A stretch of DNA of 64,000 nucleotides from Tubiluchus corallicola (Eukaryota > Priapulida > Priapulimorpha > Priapulimorphida > Tubiluchidae). Below, piece by piece: positions 47,350 to 58,566 of the stretch. The stretch is from NCBI GenBank assembly GCA_030141605.1, contig JAQGDQ010000667.1, positions 1 to 64,000 on the forward strand, read 5' to 3'. Position 1 is the first letter of the stretch, and each line of letters starts with the position of its first letter. The notes under the pieces were generated by a model, which was given only the letters and a program-made list of their open reading frames with translations, did not search any database and was not told the origin of the DNA. Made by a program: the position numbers and the translations under genes.

Positions 47350-48837
47350 CTACACCAATGAAGCAAAAATATAGACATATGATATGTTCTGGAAGTTTAT
47401 CCTGACAGGCATCCGTATCAGTTTAAAACATACAAACAAAATCAGAATCCTTATTTATTTGAGGAATTTAAATTATAAGCCACAAAACCGTTTGGATACT
47501 GAATTTTTATTGACTTCTCAGAAAACGTTAATTTAAGGTTTTTTAAGGTTGGCAACTTGGCATTGTGATGTCTTAGATTAACATTGTTAATCTACACCTA
47601 CACATCTTTGTTAAGGCTTACATGAATTTTCTAATTGTTCTTATTATTATGATTCTATTATCTAATCTCTTTCTCAGTGTATGTATGAACATGCTCAGTA
47701 TGCATATAAAATGTATGTGTGCAGGCATGTTTGCATTTTATTGGATTATTGTAATGATGTAATGATTACTTGCCACAAGACACTGTTAACGTTAATAACA
47801 ACTAATTAGAGGAGGCTGCATAACTGGGTCATTGCATAGTCTTTCGTCACCTCTGCTTGTCTTTTTCTGTATAATATGCACTAAAATCTTAACTGCATTA
47901 AGTTTTTGGAGGTAAATACATTTAATATTACTATTATTAGTTATCAAACTTAGTTATGGCCACCATCCTTTTTTACAACGATTAGAGAAGCATGTCTTCT
48001 TCTTCCACCTTGCCACGTTAATTTTGAATTTTCACTTCTATTGTTGTAATGGTTGTGTTTCTTTCGCAAACACGGCATTTAAATACGTGGTTCGTTGCTG
48101 AAATAAATTAATTCTATCAGGGTCTCAGTCGAGGCAAGTAGTAAACAAACCTGAAATGAATTTGTTTTTAATGACGTCACGCTAACAGCTCTATCGCTAA
48201 TAATAATAAGGTTTACCACAATACTTGCCACGAAGCAGCTTGGTTTTTGTTGCAAATTTTCAATATTTATCAGTTTTGGTATTTTTTGTTTAAAACCGCT
48301 ATACAAAATTAATATAATTGAGTGAGTAGAATGAACATTTTTAATTAACAAAGAATTAAATAAATATATTTACGTGGAATTTACCTAGGAAGACCTCTTT
48401 TGTCAATTCCATCGTTTCTGTCCATTGATGTCTTCCAGTTCAAGCTTCTTGAGTGGTCTTTTGGGCGCAAAAGTTCAGTAAAAAGGTCTATAGGTCCACA
48501 TTAAATTTGGCAGTATTGCGGACCGTTATATAACTATTTTAGATTCGCGTATTTCTTCATAGTAGTAGTTGGCAGGTATGGCGCCATTTATTTTGTACAA
48601 TAAAAATTTAGGGGAGCAGAACCCAAATGTAAATTATAGCTTAAAATTATTTAATGTATAAAGTATTGACAGGGAATATAATTGCATTTCAAAGTCGGGT
48701 TACATGAAAGAATTATTAGTAGACCTTTAAGCGTGATGCCTGTTACCCTTGTCTTCGGGCTACTATTAAGGTCATTTTCTGCCCTTAGATAATATCACTT
48801 AAAGGTGAAAATTTTATTTTACAAAGATTTGGTGCCT
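47350..48837. other. Unassigned spacer or intron
   Basis: AT-rich. A 90-codon minus frame at 48079-48351 has no domain signature. Nothing else supported. Confidence 0.4.
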
Positions 48838-49200
48838 TTTTATTGGTGTTACATATGTTTGTACCTGAGATAACGAAGAGATTTGTTATTTTTCCCTTGA
48901 AACAGTTCAAGTTCTTAGCATCTATGGCATCCTGTGGTAGTTCATTTCAAATGTTTGCCACTCTCTTGAAGAAGGAGTTTAATTTCAGGTTTCGTTTGCC
49001 TTGCTTCTTAAATAGTTTTTGTATACATCCTCCGGGTCTTGTGTATGCAGCTTTCGTGAAGAAATTTTCCGCAGCAATGTTATCTATGCAGTTCATAATG
49101 CGATACACTTGTGTTAGGTGTCGCCTGATTCTCATTTAATGTTGGCCAATCTAAACATTTCCGTCTTGCTGCGTTGGATAGGTCTTTTGTCAATAGTGTA
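48838..49200 (-). pseudogene. CR1-like reverse-transcriptase C-terminus, broken
   Basis: The minus strand encodes RRHLTQVYRIMNCID, KLFKKQGKRNLKLNSFFKRV, then NELPQDAIDAKNLNCFK: the typical C-terminal order of CR1/Jockey elements (RRxRGDLIxxYKI, KxR, FFxxRVxxxWNxLP, FK). A stop replaces the tryptophan before NELP, and a frameshift separates an upstream CLDWPTL segment. Confidence 0.75.
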
Positions 49201-49300
49201 GGGAGCCGAGTAAACCACCAAGTAGGACACTTCTGTTAAAACGCATGTGCTTAATTTGCAGAAAAGCAGTGTCGTACATGGGCAGCCCAAGTAGGACACT
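49201..49300. repeat. Inverted single copy of the 29-bp unit
   Basis: GTCGTACATGGGCAGCCCAA then GTAGGACAC is the reverse complement of the unit tandemly repeated at 49851-49990. Confidence 0.7.
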
Positions 49301-49850
49301 GGCGACGTCTGTTGAGAATTTTGACATAATGAAACATAAAACTAAATTTGTTTTAGAAAAAAGTAACTTTACAATAATCATGGATAGTCCCTGACAATTT
49401 ACAAATGTATCTTTTGCAACAATATCATCATTATTATTAGCTCCATTAATATCATCATAACATTCAACTAAGTATCTAATGCTTTAAAGAGAGAAACTAT
49501 ATAGGGTACATTGCTCACTAGCCCATTTACTTAGTAGGTAACAATTATTTGTCCAAGAGATAGTGAAACTGGTCACCTGTCTGTGAAGCGAGACAAAATA
49601 AAAATGATATAGCTTAAGCAAATGTTGGAATCGCCTAAGGAGTGGGCTTATTTCACTTCAAAAAGATTAATATCGAAGCGAAATTTAATATTGGAAATTT
49701 TACTAACTCAAAATGAGATTCTTTTATTTTACCAGATGTATAATAAATTATTCAGTGTTTTTGACGTTTCAAATTATTATTATTAAATAAACAAAGACAT
49801 ACGGGTGCTGCCAGTACGGTTAACGACTAAATTTGTGACCTGTCTCTGGT

Positions 49851-49990
49851 GTCCTACTTGGGCAGCCCATGTACGACGCGTCCTACTTGGGCAGCCCATG
49901 TACGACGCGTCCTACTTGGGCAGCCCATGTACGACGCGTCCTACTTGGGCTAGCCCATGTACGCCAATTGTCCTACTTCGGCTAGTGGGT
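49851..49990. repeat. 29-bp minisatellite, about 4 copies
   Basis: The unit is CCTACTTGGGCAGCCCATGT then ACGACGCGT, each containing the near-palindrome GGGCAGCCC. The last copies are degenerate. Confidence 0.9.
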
Positions 49991-50029
49991 TACTCGGCGC
50001 CTAACAAATAGTTTTGATGCTTTGCGTTG

Positions 50030-50200
50030 TACTGCCTCAATTCTTCTTGCATCTCCGTATGTAATCACGTTAGTTTAATTTCACGTTCACACCCTTTTGC
50101 CTTTTGTCATTCACTAGTTAAATGGGCAGAGCACCTGTACTGTGAAATTGCGTTGCACAAAAAACAGGTGCTGTTCCTCTCAGATTGTTTCTGTCATAGC
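50030..50200 (-). pseudogene. Decayed duplicate of the 50.9-kb exon-like segment
   Basis: On the minus strand this shares the run encoding RGTAPVF and LTSE with 50864-51010, including the CAGCACCTGTTTTTT core, but has a TGA where the intact copy has TGG, plus small indels. The spacing of about 800 bp between copies suggests a local duplication. Confidence 0.35.
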
Positions 50201-50863
50201 ACACATTTTGCATGATGAAGTCATGTGATGACATACCATTAATCTTAAAATTTAAATTTTGCATTGAAATGTAAGAGTTCTATCAAAAATCATGTATTTA
50301 GGTGTGTTGGTTGTTGATGAAGCTGTTATAGATAGTAATGAGATCAAACAAGCTACCGCTTTAATGTAAAAATTTATGAATTTTTGAGAAATAGTATAGA
50401 AGCAACTTTATGTGTGAAAAAGTATGTTTCCGAAACATGTTTACAGTTTATCTGTGAAACATGGCGAAATGCACACGAGGAACGCAGCTTCTGGCAAAAG
50501 AAATTTGGAACCCTTATAGAATTATACTTGGTGTAAGCAACTCAGCTTGCAATGATATAATTAATATTGAAATTGATATTGTGTAGGTAAAAGTAAGGCA
50601 GACGGCATTTTGGAAAAAGATAAAAGATTTCAATTACATGACCTAACGACAAAATTGAAATTGTAACAATGCTTTAAAAGAAAATCTGGATTATCTTCAT
50701 TAGTATAAAAACATACTAGTTAATAAATTATGGTTGTTCAAAACAATATTAATGCAAAACCGGGTCCAATCTTAAGTTGTAGGACAAAACAATCTGTTCT
50801 TTAAAATATTGAAAGGAAACACTAATTTTTTTACAAAAATGACTTACGTGAAAGAATTACTAC

Positions 50864-51010
50864 CAAACATGGTTTTGTATTCGTGTCACTAGTTCTTCAT
50901 TGTTACATGCATTTCGCCATTCGCTAGTTAGACGAGCATTTTGGAAACACTTTGCACAAGAAAAAACAGGTGCTGTACCTCTCACTTCAGAAGTGTTTAT
51001 TTGTGATGAA
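50864..51010 (-). CDS. Putative exon of unknown family
   Basis: 147 bp between acceptor gtgtacag and donor gtagta, starting with one base and ending with two. It encodes VRGTAPVFSCAKCFQNARLT followed by SEWRNACNNEELVTRIQNHV. I do not recognise the family. A degraded relative lies at about 50030-50200 on the same strand, which suggests this stretch was once selected or is part of a repeat. Low confidence. Confidence 0.3.
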
Positions 51011-52497
51011 CTGTACACGTTTAACAGGTCATGCATGAGCACAGCAGTAAATTTGAAATTTGAGTTTTTATCTTAAAACTTGCCTAGTTTTAGTACAACG
51101 CACTGAATACCTTACAATAGCAATGTACTTCAAATTTCTCTTTCGCAAAAACGTGCAACACGCTCATGGAATATTTTTGCTGTAGAAAATTCGTCTGTGC
51201 TATCATCAATAGTTGAGCTCGCCCGCCATTAAGCTAAGTTTTTAATTCATTATTTAATTATCAGAAACGCTTTTGCAGTATTAATTGTGTTAAAATGTAT
51301 ACTTTTTATCATACTTGAAAATGGGATTATATCTGAAAAATCATCCCTTTTACCTTTAAGATAACTCTTCCTGATCTACAATGCTTTTAACACGATCCTG
51401 AGATAATGTGCAATGTAAAATAATCTATCATGTAACAGCACCTGATATAGACGGTTTGTAGCTTTCCATTTTTGGCTGTTAAATTAAAATATTTATTTAT
51501 CCTCTGCAAGTTTAGCAGTATGCCAAAACTTTTTTAGATATTTTCAAGTTCAGTAAAATGACTGAACTTGTATAAAAATATATAAAAATATTTTGTATTT
51601 GTAATGTACAATGTAATGCAGAAAAAGGGTGGCGAATGACCACACAATCAACTTAGTCTTCCGTCCGCATATTAGAAATTCTGTAGTTTTCGTACTTTAG
51701 AGTCAAATACAAAATTGAAATTATTGACATCAGTTTAATTAACATCATAACGAGATTTTGTCACCGATGAATAAATATATATATTAATTCTTTATTTGTC
51801 ATTAAAATGGTTCACTCATTATAATGAAATTGAGTAAGCCTCAGCGTAATGTTAAAATAACAACACTGGTCAAGACAAATGCGTCCAGTGCTGACTAAAA
51901 AACTAAAGTGCAAAACTAAGGTCTAATTATATACAATAAATGAACATATTTATAAACACCATATTAAAATATTTTTACAAAACAATTTTACAAAAGTACA
52001 TTGAGTTTTACATGACATATTTTACACTGTGTATACGTTTGACATGACACAATTAACAGAAACATGCTTTACATTACATAAATTTCACTCATTACATTTA
52101 CACTATTTATACATTTGAAATTACAAAACTACCATAACACGTATTACATTACATAATTTTTTAAAAATTTTACATTTTTAGTCATTTTATGAAGTCAGGG
52201 GCGGGGGTAGATGAAAGTTGAGTCTGTGTAATTAGTATCAGATGCACAATGTGGAAATTGAAACCTGTTATATTGATATTCTTTTAATTTCTTTTTAAAG
52301 TGGTGGAGAGGCATGTACAGTCAAAATTTTTTCAAAAATTGTTGCATCTACAGCTTTGCTTATCATCTCACTGAGTAACGGCACCCAAAATGGTCTCCAA
52401 ATACGTAGGTGGGCCCAATTAGTTATCCAGTAGACGCCGCTTAATAGACTCACTTTGGGATAGAAGTGTTTTGACCCAATTAACCAACTGAATCTAT
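51011..52497. other. Unassigned AT-rich spacer with retroelement relics
   Basis: Near 51560-51670 the order of an AT-rich stretch then GGGTGGCGAATGACC resembles an eroded third CR1-like 3' end. Near 52415-52505 (CCAGTAGACGCCGCTTAATAG, ATTAACCAACTGAATC) is a pogo/Tigger-like terminal fragment. Confidence 0.4.
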
Positions 52498-52505
52498 TAG
52501 CCAAC

Positions 52506-52932
52506 CAGGGGCGGAACTAGGGGGGAGCAAGGGGGGGGTCAAAATTTTAAAATGTCTTGTCAAAATTTGCGCCGCCCCCCCTGCAAAATCGGACAAATAA
52601 TTTTTTTGCAGTGAAAATTGCAGTTCGCATGTAATCATTTTCAATATGAATTAGAATTAGGTCAAAAAATGTTTGGTAGCTTCAGTGTATTATTTTCTTA
52701 AAACTTGTGTGTGATAAATTTCTGTAAATAACAATTTAGTTAGAGGCACATTAATAACGTTAGGTTAACTGAGAGTTAATTTTCTCATTATTGCACTGTC
52801 CGCTACGCCGTCCTACACACATGCTAATTATAGGCCTGCATGCGGTATAAAAGGGGTTAAAATTGGCTTAACCATTATTTAACCACTTTGGATATCTCCC
52901 CCCCCTGCTTGCCACATCTAGTTCCGGCCCTG
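52506..52932. mobile_element. hAT-type MITE, 427 bp, nested in a pogo-like relic
   Basis: Ends CAGGGGCGGAACTAGG and CTAGTTCCGGCCCTG are inverted repeats. The flanks are a perfect 8-bp duplication TAGCCAAC (52498-52505 and 52933-52940). Non-coding. Confidence 0.88.
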
Positions 52933-53223
52933 TAGCCAACAAGTTTAATATATCACTACAAGTATTAATACACGTATAACTTGTCACTCATCACATCGAT
53001 AAGCATTGTAAATGAATTTTAGAAATGAATTGATGTCAAAAATACCTAAATACAATTATTTAAGAAGTATAATTTATAAAAGTGAAATAATGAAAAAGTA
53101 AAAATCGCAAAAATTTGATGATTGTCGTTAAAAATTACAAAAATTCGTGCATAGTCAGTTACTTCATGTCTTCACGAAAAAGTTGGTTTGTGAAATTCTC
53201 AAATTGATAAAAACATTTAACAT

Positions 53224-56205
53224 CTGCTGCTGCGTATGTTTAAACAAAACACCTGGTCACCTAGTGCTTGAGCTGCATGCTGCGTATGTTCACACAAAAC
53301 ACCTAGTCACCTAGTGCTTGAGCTGCATGCTGCGTATGTTTAAACAAAACACCTGGTCACCTAGTGCTTGAGCTGCATGCTGCGTATGTTCACACAAAAC
53401 ACCTAGTCACCTAGTGCTTGAGCTGCATGCTGCGTATGTTTAAACAAAACACCTGGTCACCTAGTGCTTGAGCTGCATGCTGCGTATGTTTAAACAAAAC
53501 ACCTGGTCACCTAGTGCTTGAGCTGCATGCTGCATATGTTTAAACAAAACACCTAGTCACCTAGTGCTTGAGCTGCATGCTGCATATGTTCACACAAAAC
53601 ACCTGGTCACCTAGTGCTTGAGCTGCATGCTGCGTATGTTTAAACAAAACACCTGGTCACCTAGTGCTTGAGCTGCATGCTGCGTATGTTTAAACAAAAC
53701 ACCTAGTCACCTAGTGCTTGAGCTGCATGCTGCGTATGTTCACACAAAACACCTAGTCACCTAGTGCTTGAGCTGCATGCTGCGTATGTTTAAACAAAAC
53801 ACCTGGTCACCTAGTGCTTGAGCTGCATGCTGCATATGTTTAAACAAAACACCCAGTCACCTAGTGCTTGAGCTGCATGCTGCATATGTTTAAACAAAAC
53901 ACCTGGTCACCTAGTGCTTGAGCTGCATGCTGCGTATGTTTAAACAAAACACCTGGTCACCTAGTGCTTGAGCTGCATGCTGCGTATGTTTAAACAAAAC
54001 ACCTAGTCACCTAGTGCTTGAGCTGCATGCTGCGTATGTTTAAACAAAACACCTGGTCACCTAGTGCTTGAGCTGCATGCTGCGTATGTTTAAACAAAAC
54101 ACCTAGTCACCTAGTGCTTGAGCTGCATGCTGCGTATGTTTAAACAAAACACCTAGTGCTTGAGCTGCATGCTGCGTATGTTTAAACAAAACACCTGGTC
54201 ACCTAGTGCTTGAGCTGCATGCTGCGTATGTTTAAACAAAACACCTGGTCACCTAGTGCTTGAGCTGCATGCTGCATATGTTCACACAAAACACCTAGTC
54301 ACCTAGTGCTTGAGCTGCATGCTGCATATGTTCACACAAAACACCTGGTCACCTAGTGCTTGAGCTGCATGCTGCGTATGTTTAAACAAAACACCTGGTC
54401 ACCTAGTGCTTGAGCTGCATGCTGCGTATGTTTAAACAAAACACCTAGTCACCTAGTGCTTGAGCTGCATGCTGCGTATGTTTAAACAAAACACCTAGTC
54501 ACCTAGTGCTTGAGCTGCATGCTGCGTATGTTTAAACAAAACACCTGGTCACCTAGTGCTTGAGCTGCATGCTGCGTATGTTTAAACAAAACACCTGGTC
54601 ACCTAGTGCTTGAGCTGCATGCTGCGTATGTTTAAACAAAACACCTAGTCACCTAGTGCTTGAGCTGCATGCTGCATGTTTAAACAAAACACCTGGTCAC
54701 CTAGTGCTTGAGCTGCATGCTGCGTATGTTTAAACAAAACACCTAGTCACCTAGTGCTTGAGCTGCATGCTGCGTATGTTTAAACAAAACACCTGGTCAC
54801 CTAGTGCTTGAGCTGCATGTATGTTTAAACAAAACACCTGGTCACCTAGTGCTTGAGCTGCTGCGTATGTTCACACAAAACACCTGGTCACCTAGTGCTT
54901 GAGCTGCATGCTGCGTATGTTTAAACAAAACACCTAGTCACCTAGTGCTTGAGCTGCATGCTGCGTATGTTTAAACAAAACACCTAGTCACCTAGTGCTT
55001 GAGCTGCATGCTGCGTATGTTTAAACAAAACACCTAGTCACCTAGTGCTTGAGCTGCATGCTGCGTATGTTTAAACAAAACACCTGGTCACCTAGTGCTT
55101 GAGCTGCATGCTGCGTATGTTTAAACAAAACACCTGGTCACCTAGTGCTTGAGCTGCATGCTGCGTATGTTTAAACAAAACACCTAGTCACCTAGTGCTT
55201 CAGCTGCATGCTGCATATGTTCACACAAAACACCTAGTCACCTAGTGCTTGAGCTGCATGCTGCATATGTTCACACAAAACACCTAGTCACCTAGTGCTT
55301 GAGCTGCATGCTGCGTATGTTCACACAAAACACCTGGTCACCTAGTGCTTGAGCTGCATGCTGCGTATGTTTAAACAAAACACCTAGTCACCTAGTGCTT
55401 CAGCTGCATGCTGCATATGTTCACACAAAACACCTGGTCACCTAGTGCTTGAGCTGCATGCTGCGTATGTTTAAACAAAACACCTAGTCACCAAGTGCTT
55501 GAGCTGCATGCTGCGTATGTTCACACAAAACACCTAGTCACCTAGTGCTTGAGCTGCATGCTGCGTATGTTCACACAAAACACCTAGTCACCTAGTGCTT
55601 GAGCTGCATGCTGCATATGTTTAAACAAAACACCTAGTCACCTAGTGCTTGAGCTGCATGCTGCATATGTTTAAACAAAACACCTAGTCACCTAGTGCTT
55701 GAGCTGCATGCTGCATATGTTCACACAAAACACCTAGTCACCTAGTGCTTGAGCTGCATGCTGCGTATGTTCACACAAAACACCTAGTCACCTAGTGCTT
55801 GAGCTGCATGCTGCGTATGTTTAAACAAAACACCTAGTCACCTAGTGCTTGAGCTGCTGCTGCTATGTTCACACAAAACACCTAGTCACCTAGTGCTTGA
55901 GCTGCATGCTGCGTATGTTCACACAAAACACCTAGTCACCTAGTGCTTGAGCTGCATGCTGCGTATGTTTAAACAAAACACCTAGTCACCTAGTGCTTGA
56001 GCTGCATGCTGCGTATGTTCACACAAAACACCTAGTCACCTAGTGCTTGAGCTGCATGCTGCATATGTTCACACAAAACACCTAGTCACCTAGTGCTTGA
56101 GCTGCATGCTGCGTATGTTCACACAAAACACCTAGTCACCTAGTGCTTGAGCTGCATGCTGCATATGTTCACACAAAACACCTGGTCACCTAGTGCTTGA
56201 GCTGC
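53224..56205. repeat. 50-bp satellite, about 60 copies
   Basis: The unit contains TGCGTATGTTTAAACAAAAC, ACCTGGTCACCTAGTGCTTG and AGCTGCATGC. Copies differ almost only at fixed sites: GCGTATG/GCATATG, GTTTAAAC/GTTCACAC, CCTGGTC/CCTAGTC. A few truncated units occur. Confidence 0.98.
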
Positions 56206-57249
56206 AGTTGGAAGTGACCTTGTTAAAAGCAGCAGGGGCTTCAGAAGCAAACTGCTCCACAAGCGATTAAATTGCTTAGTTTCCAGAAACGACGAGGTTA
56301 ATTGTAGCGGATAAGCGGGTGACAGATAAGAAAACTGCTACGCCAACATATGAGCACATTATTATGATAAACGTACTGTACTTGATTACAAACAAAGCTG
56401 TAACCGACATGACTGTTTCTACGTACATTATACTGCACAGTATCGAAGTAAAGGTAACACACTGTAAAAGCAGTGAAAGCTCTTAGGGCGCACACATGTG
56501 TCTTATTTTAATGACATGAAGCAAAAAGATTGAATCAATTATGCGAAGTTATTTGAGTCATTTATCGACAGTTTTATATACAATTAAATAGAATCGGCCC
56601 GTTCCAGATGCTTTTGAGTCAGTTAAGCGACTGAGTCTATTAACCGTATGTCTAATAAACGGTGTCCACTGTACAACATAAACAACTACTATGTACGCGA
56701 AAAGCATTTCGATTTGTTAAAACCGTTTTAATTTAAACAATCATTTATTTAAAAAAAATGTTATGGTATAAAGTTCTCAATCACATTGTACCTGCTCACG
56801 TGGTTAGTTTATTTTCTCTCTTTTCAGCTTTCTCACCTGTTGGCATGTATCGAATATCTTTTTCTAATTCTGTTGTCTGCTAGGTCACGTGGAAAATTGT
56901 TGAAATTAGCGAACTTCTCCGAATAAGGAATGAGAAGTGAAATTTCGTTTTATGAAAATGTGTGAAATATGTTGTTCTGCTGATCAAGTAAAATTGAATT
57001 TTTTTCCGAAGGAAAAACTTTCAGACAAAAATCTATGGGATTTTGTTGCTGTAGTATTGTGTTGTATGGTGTTGATGAGCTAAAGGATTATAGTGTACCA
57101 CACACAAATTAAGGTCAAGTTGTTATGTGCAGGTAAAATTAGTTTGATTACTAATTGCCTTCAACTTAATTCCCTTCTTGTTTCTCATTCGTAAATTTTA
57201 CCTCTTTATCTGTTTTACTACTTCACTTTTTTACTATTTTTATGAAGTA
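56206..57249. other. Spacer with pogo-like fragment
   Basis: Around 56600-56685 the sequence (GAGTCTATTAACC, ATAAACGGTGTCCACTGTAC) resembles the terminal part of pogo/Tigger elements. Otherwise AT-rich. A 65-codon minus frame (56298-56495) is not supported as a gene. Confidence 0.4.
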
Positions 57250-57417
57250 CAGTCAAACCTCATTACAATGCCCCCTCTTCGTAATACTACCCTCTCTATA
57301 CACCTAAATTTTCAGCAAAACAAAATGTCTATATTTGCATAGACATGTATTAGTTCATCTCATTTAAATCCCAAATTTGCTATAATGCAAAGTATGCGAC
57401 AAAAAGAGCAATGACTG
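57250..57417. mobile_element. pogo/Tigger-like MITE, 168 bp
   Basis: Left end CAGTCAAACCTCATTACAAT, right end GCAATGACTG, with TA on both sides (57248-57249, 57418-57419). The phrase CAGTCAAACCTC is typical of pogo-group ends; only about 6 bp are inverted-repeat. Confidence 0.55.
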
Positions 57418-57436
57418 TAGTATTATTTTATATAGC

Positions 57437-58216
57437 AACGTTTTTGGCTTAGCTTAACACTTTCTAGCCAGATATAGCTGTGAAGGTGGTCATTTTTGGC
57501 TTAGCTTAGCAGTTTTTTAGCCAGATATAGTTGTGAAGGTGGTCAGTTTTGGCTTAGTTTAACACTTTTTAGCCAGATATAGCTGTGAAGGTGGTCATTT
57601 TTGGCTTAGCTTAGCAGTTTTTTAGCCAGATATAGTTGTGAAGGTGGTCATTTTTGGCTTAGCTTAACACTTTTTAGCCAGATATAGCTGTGAAGGTGGT
57701 CATTTTTGGCTTAGCTTAGCAGTTTTTTAGCCAGATATAGCTGTGAAGGTGGTCAGTTTTGGCTTAGTTTAGCTGTTTTTAAGCCAAACGTAGCTGTGAA
57801 GGTGGTCAGTTTTGGCTTAGCTTAACAGTTTCTTAGCCAAATGTAGCTGTGAAGGTGGTCAGTTTTGGCTTAGCTTAACAGTTTCTTAGCCAAATGTAGC
57901 TGTGAAGGTGGTCAGTTTTGGCTTAGCTTAACACTTTGTAGCCAAATATAGCTGTGAAGGTGGTCAGTTTTGGCTTAGCTTAACACTTTGTAGCCAAATA
58001 TAGCTGTGAAGGTGGTCAGTTTTGGCTTAGCTTAACACTTTGTAGCCAAATATAGCTGTGAAGGTGGTCAGTTTTGGCTTAGCTTAACAGTTTCTTAGCC
58101 AAATGTAGCCGTGAAGGTGGTCAGTTTTGGCTTAGCTTAATAGTTTCTTAGTCAAATATAGTTGTGAAGGTGGTCAGTTTTGGCTTAGCTTAGCAGTTTT
58201 TTAGCCAAATATAGGT
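57437..58216. repeat. 53-bp minisatellite, about 15 copies
   Basis: The unit contains TTTTGGCTTAGCTTAACACT, AGCCAGATATAGCTGTGAAG and GTGGTCA. Early copies use AGCCAGATATAG, later ones AGCCAAATGTAG. It ends 350 bp before the zinc-finger start codon. Confidence 0.95.
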
Positions 58217-58566
58217 CAGTTTTAGGTAAGATAATTGACTTGCCATAAGAGTCAGTTTGCATTAATGCAGTTGTAACAGATTCAGGCATTGATTAGTTAT
58301 AATATTGAGTTCATCAATTAATATCATTTTCTTGTTTTAGGTTTCTGCCTATATCTATGAAGATCAGAGCAAGCTGGGTCATAGATGTGAAACTTGGCTT
58401 CCTTTTCAGAAATAAATGTTTCAAGAAAAACTTCTAGTTTTCGCAAGTTTCTACAGGCAACAAATGTAAAGCATGCCAGCTTCTTGCACTAGGAAATTCA
58501 GGACTTCAAATCTGCTTTCTCTAGATAAAAATTTCTTAGCGACGTCACCATATTGAGTTGGAGGAA

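Noticed and set aside
48079-48351. 90-codon minus frame
   Set aside because: AT-rich composition, no domain pattern, no consistent splice phase.
53224-56205. CRISPR array
   Set aside because: Repeats are directly tandem with no unique spacers, and the genome is eukaryotic.
56298-56495. 65-codon minus frame with several cysteines (VCYLYFDTVQYNV)
   Set aside because: An acceptor-like TTTTACAG precedes it, but the donor is poor, no domain is recognisable, and a pogo-like fragment is adjacent.
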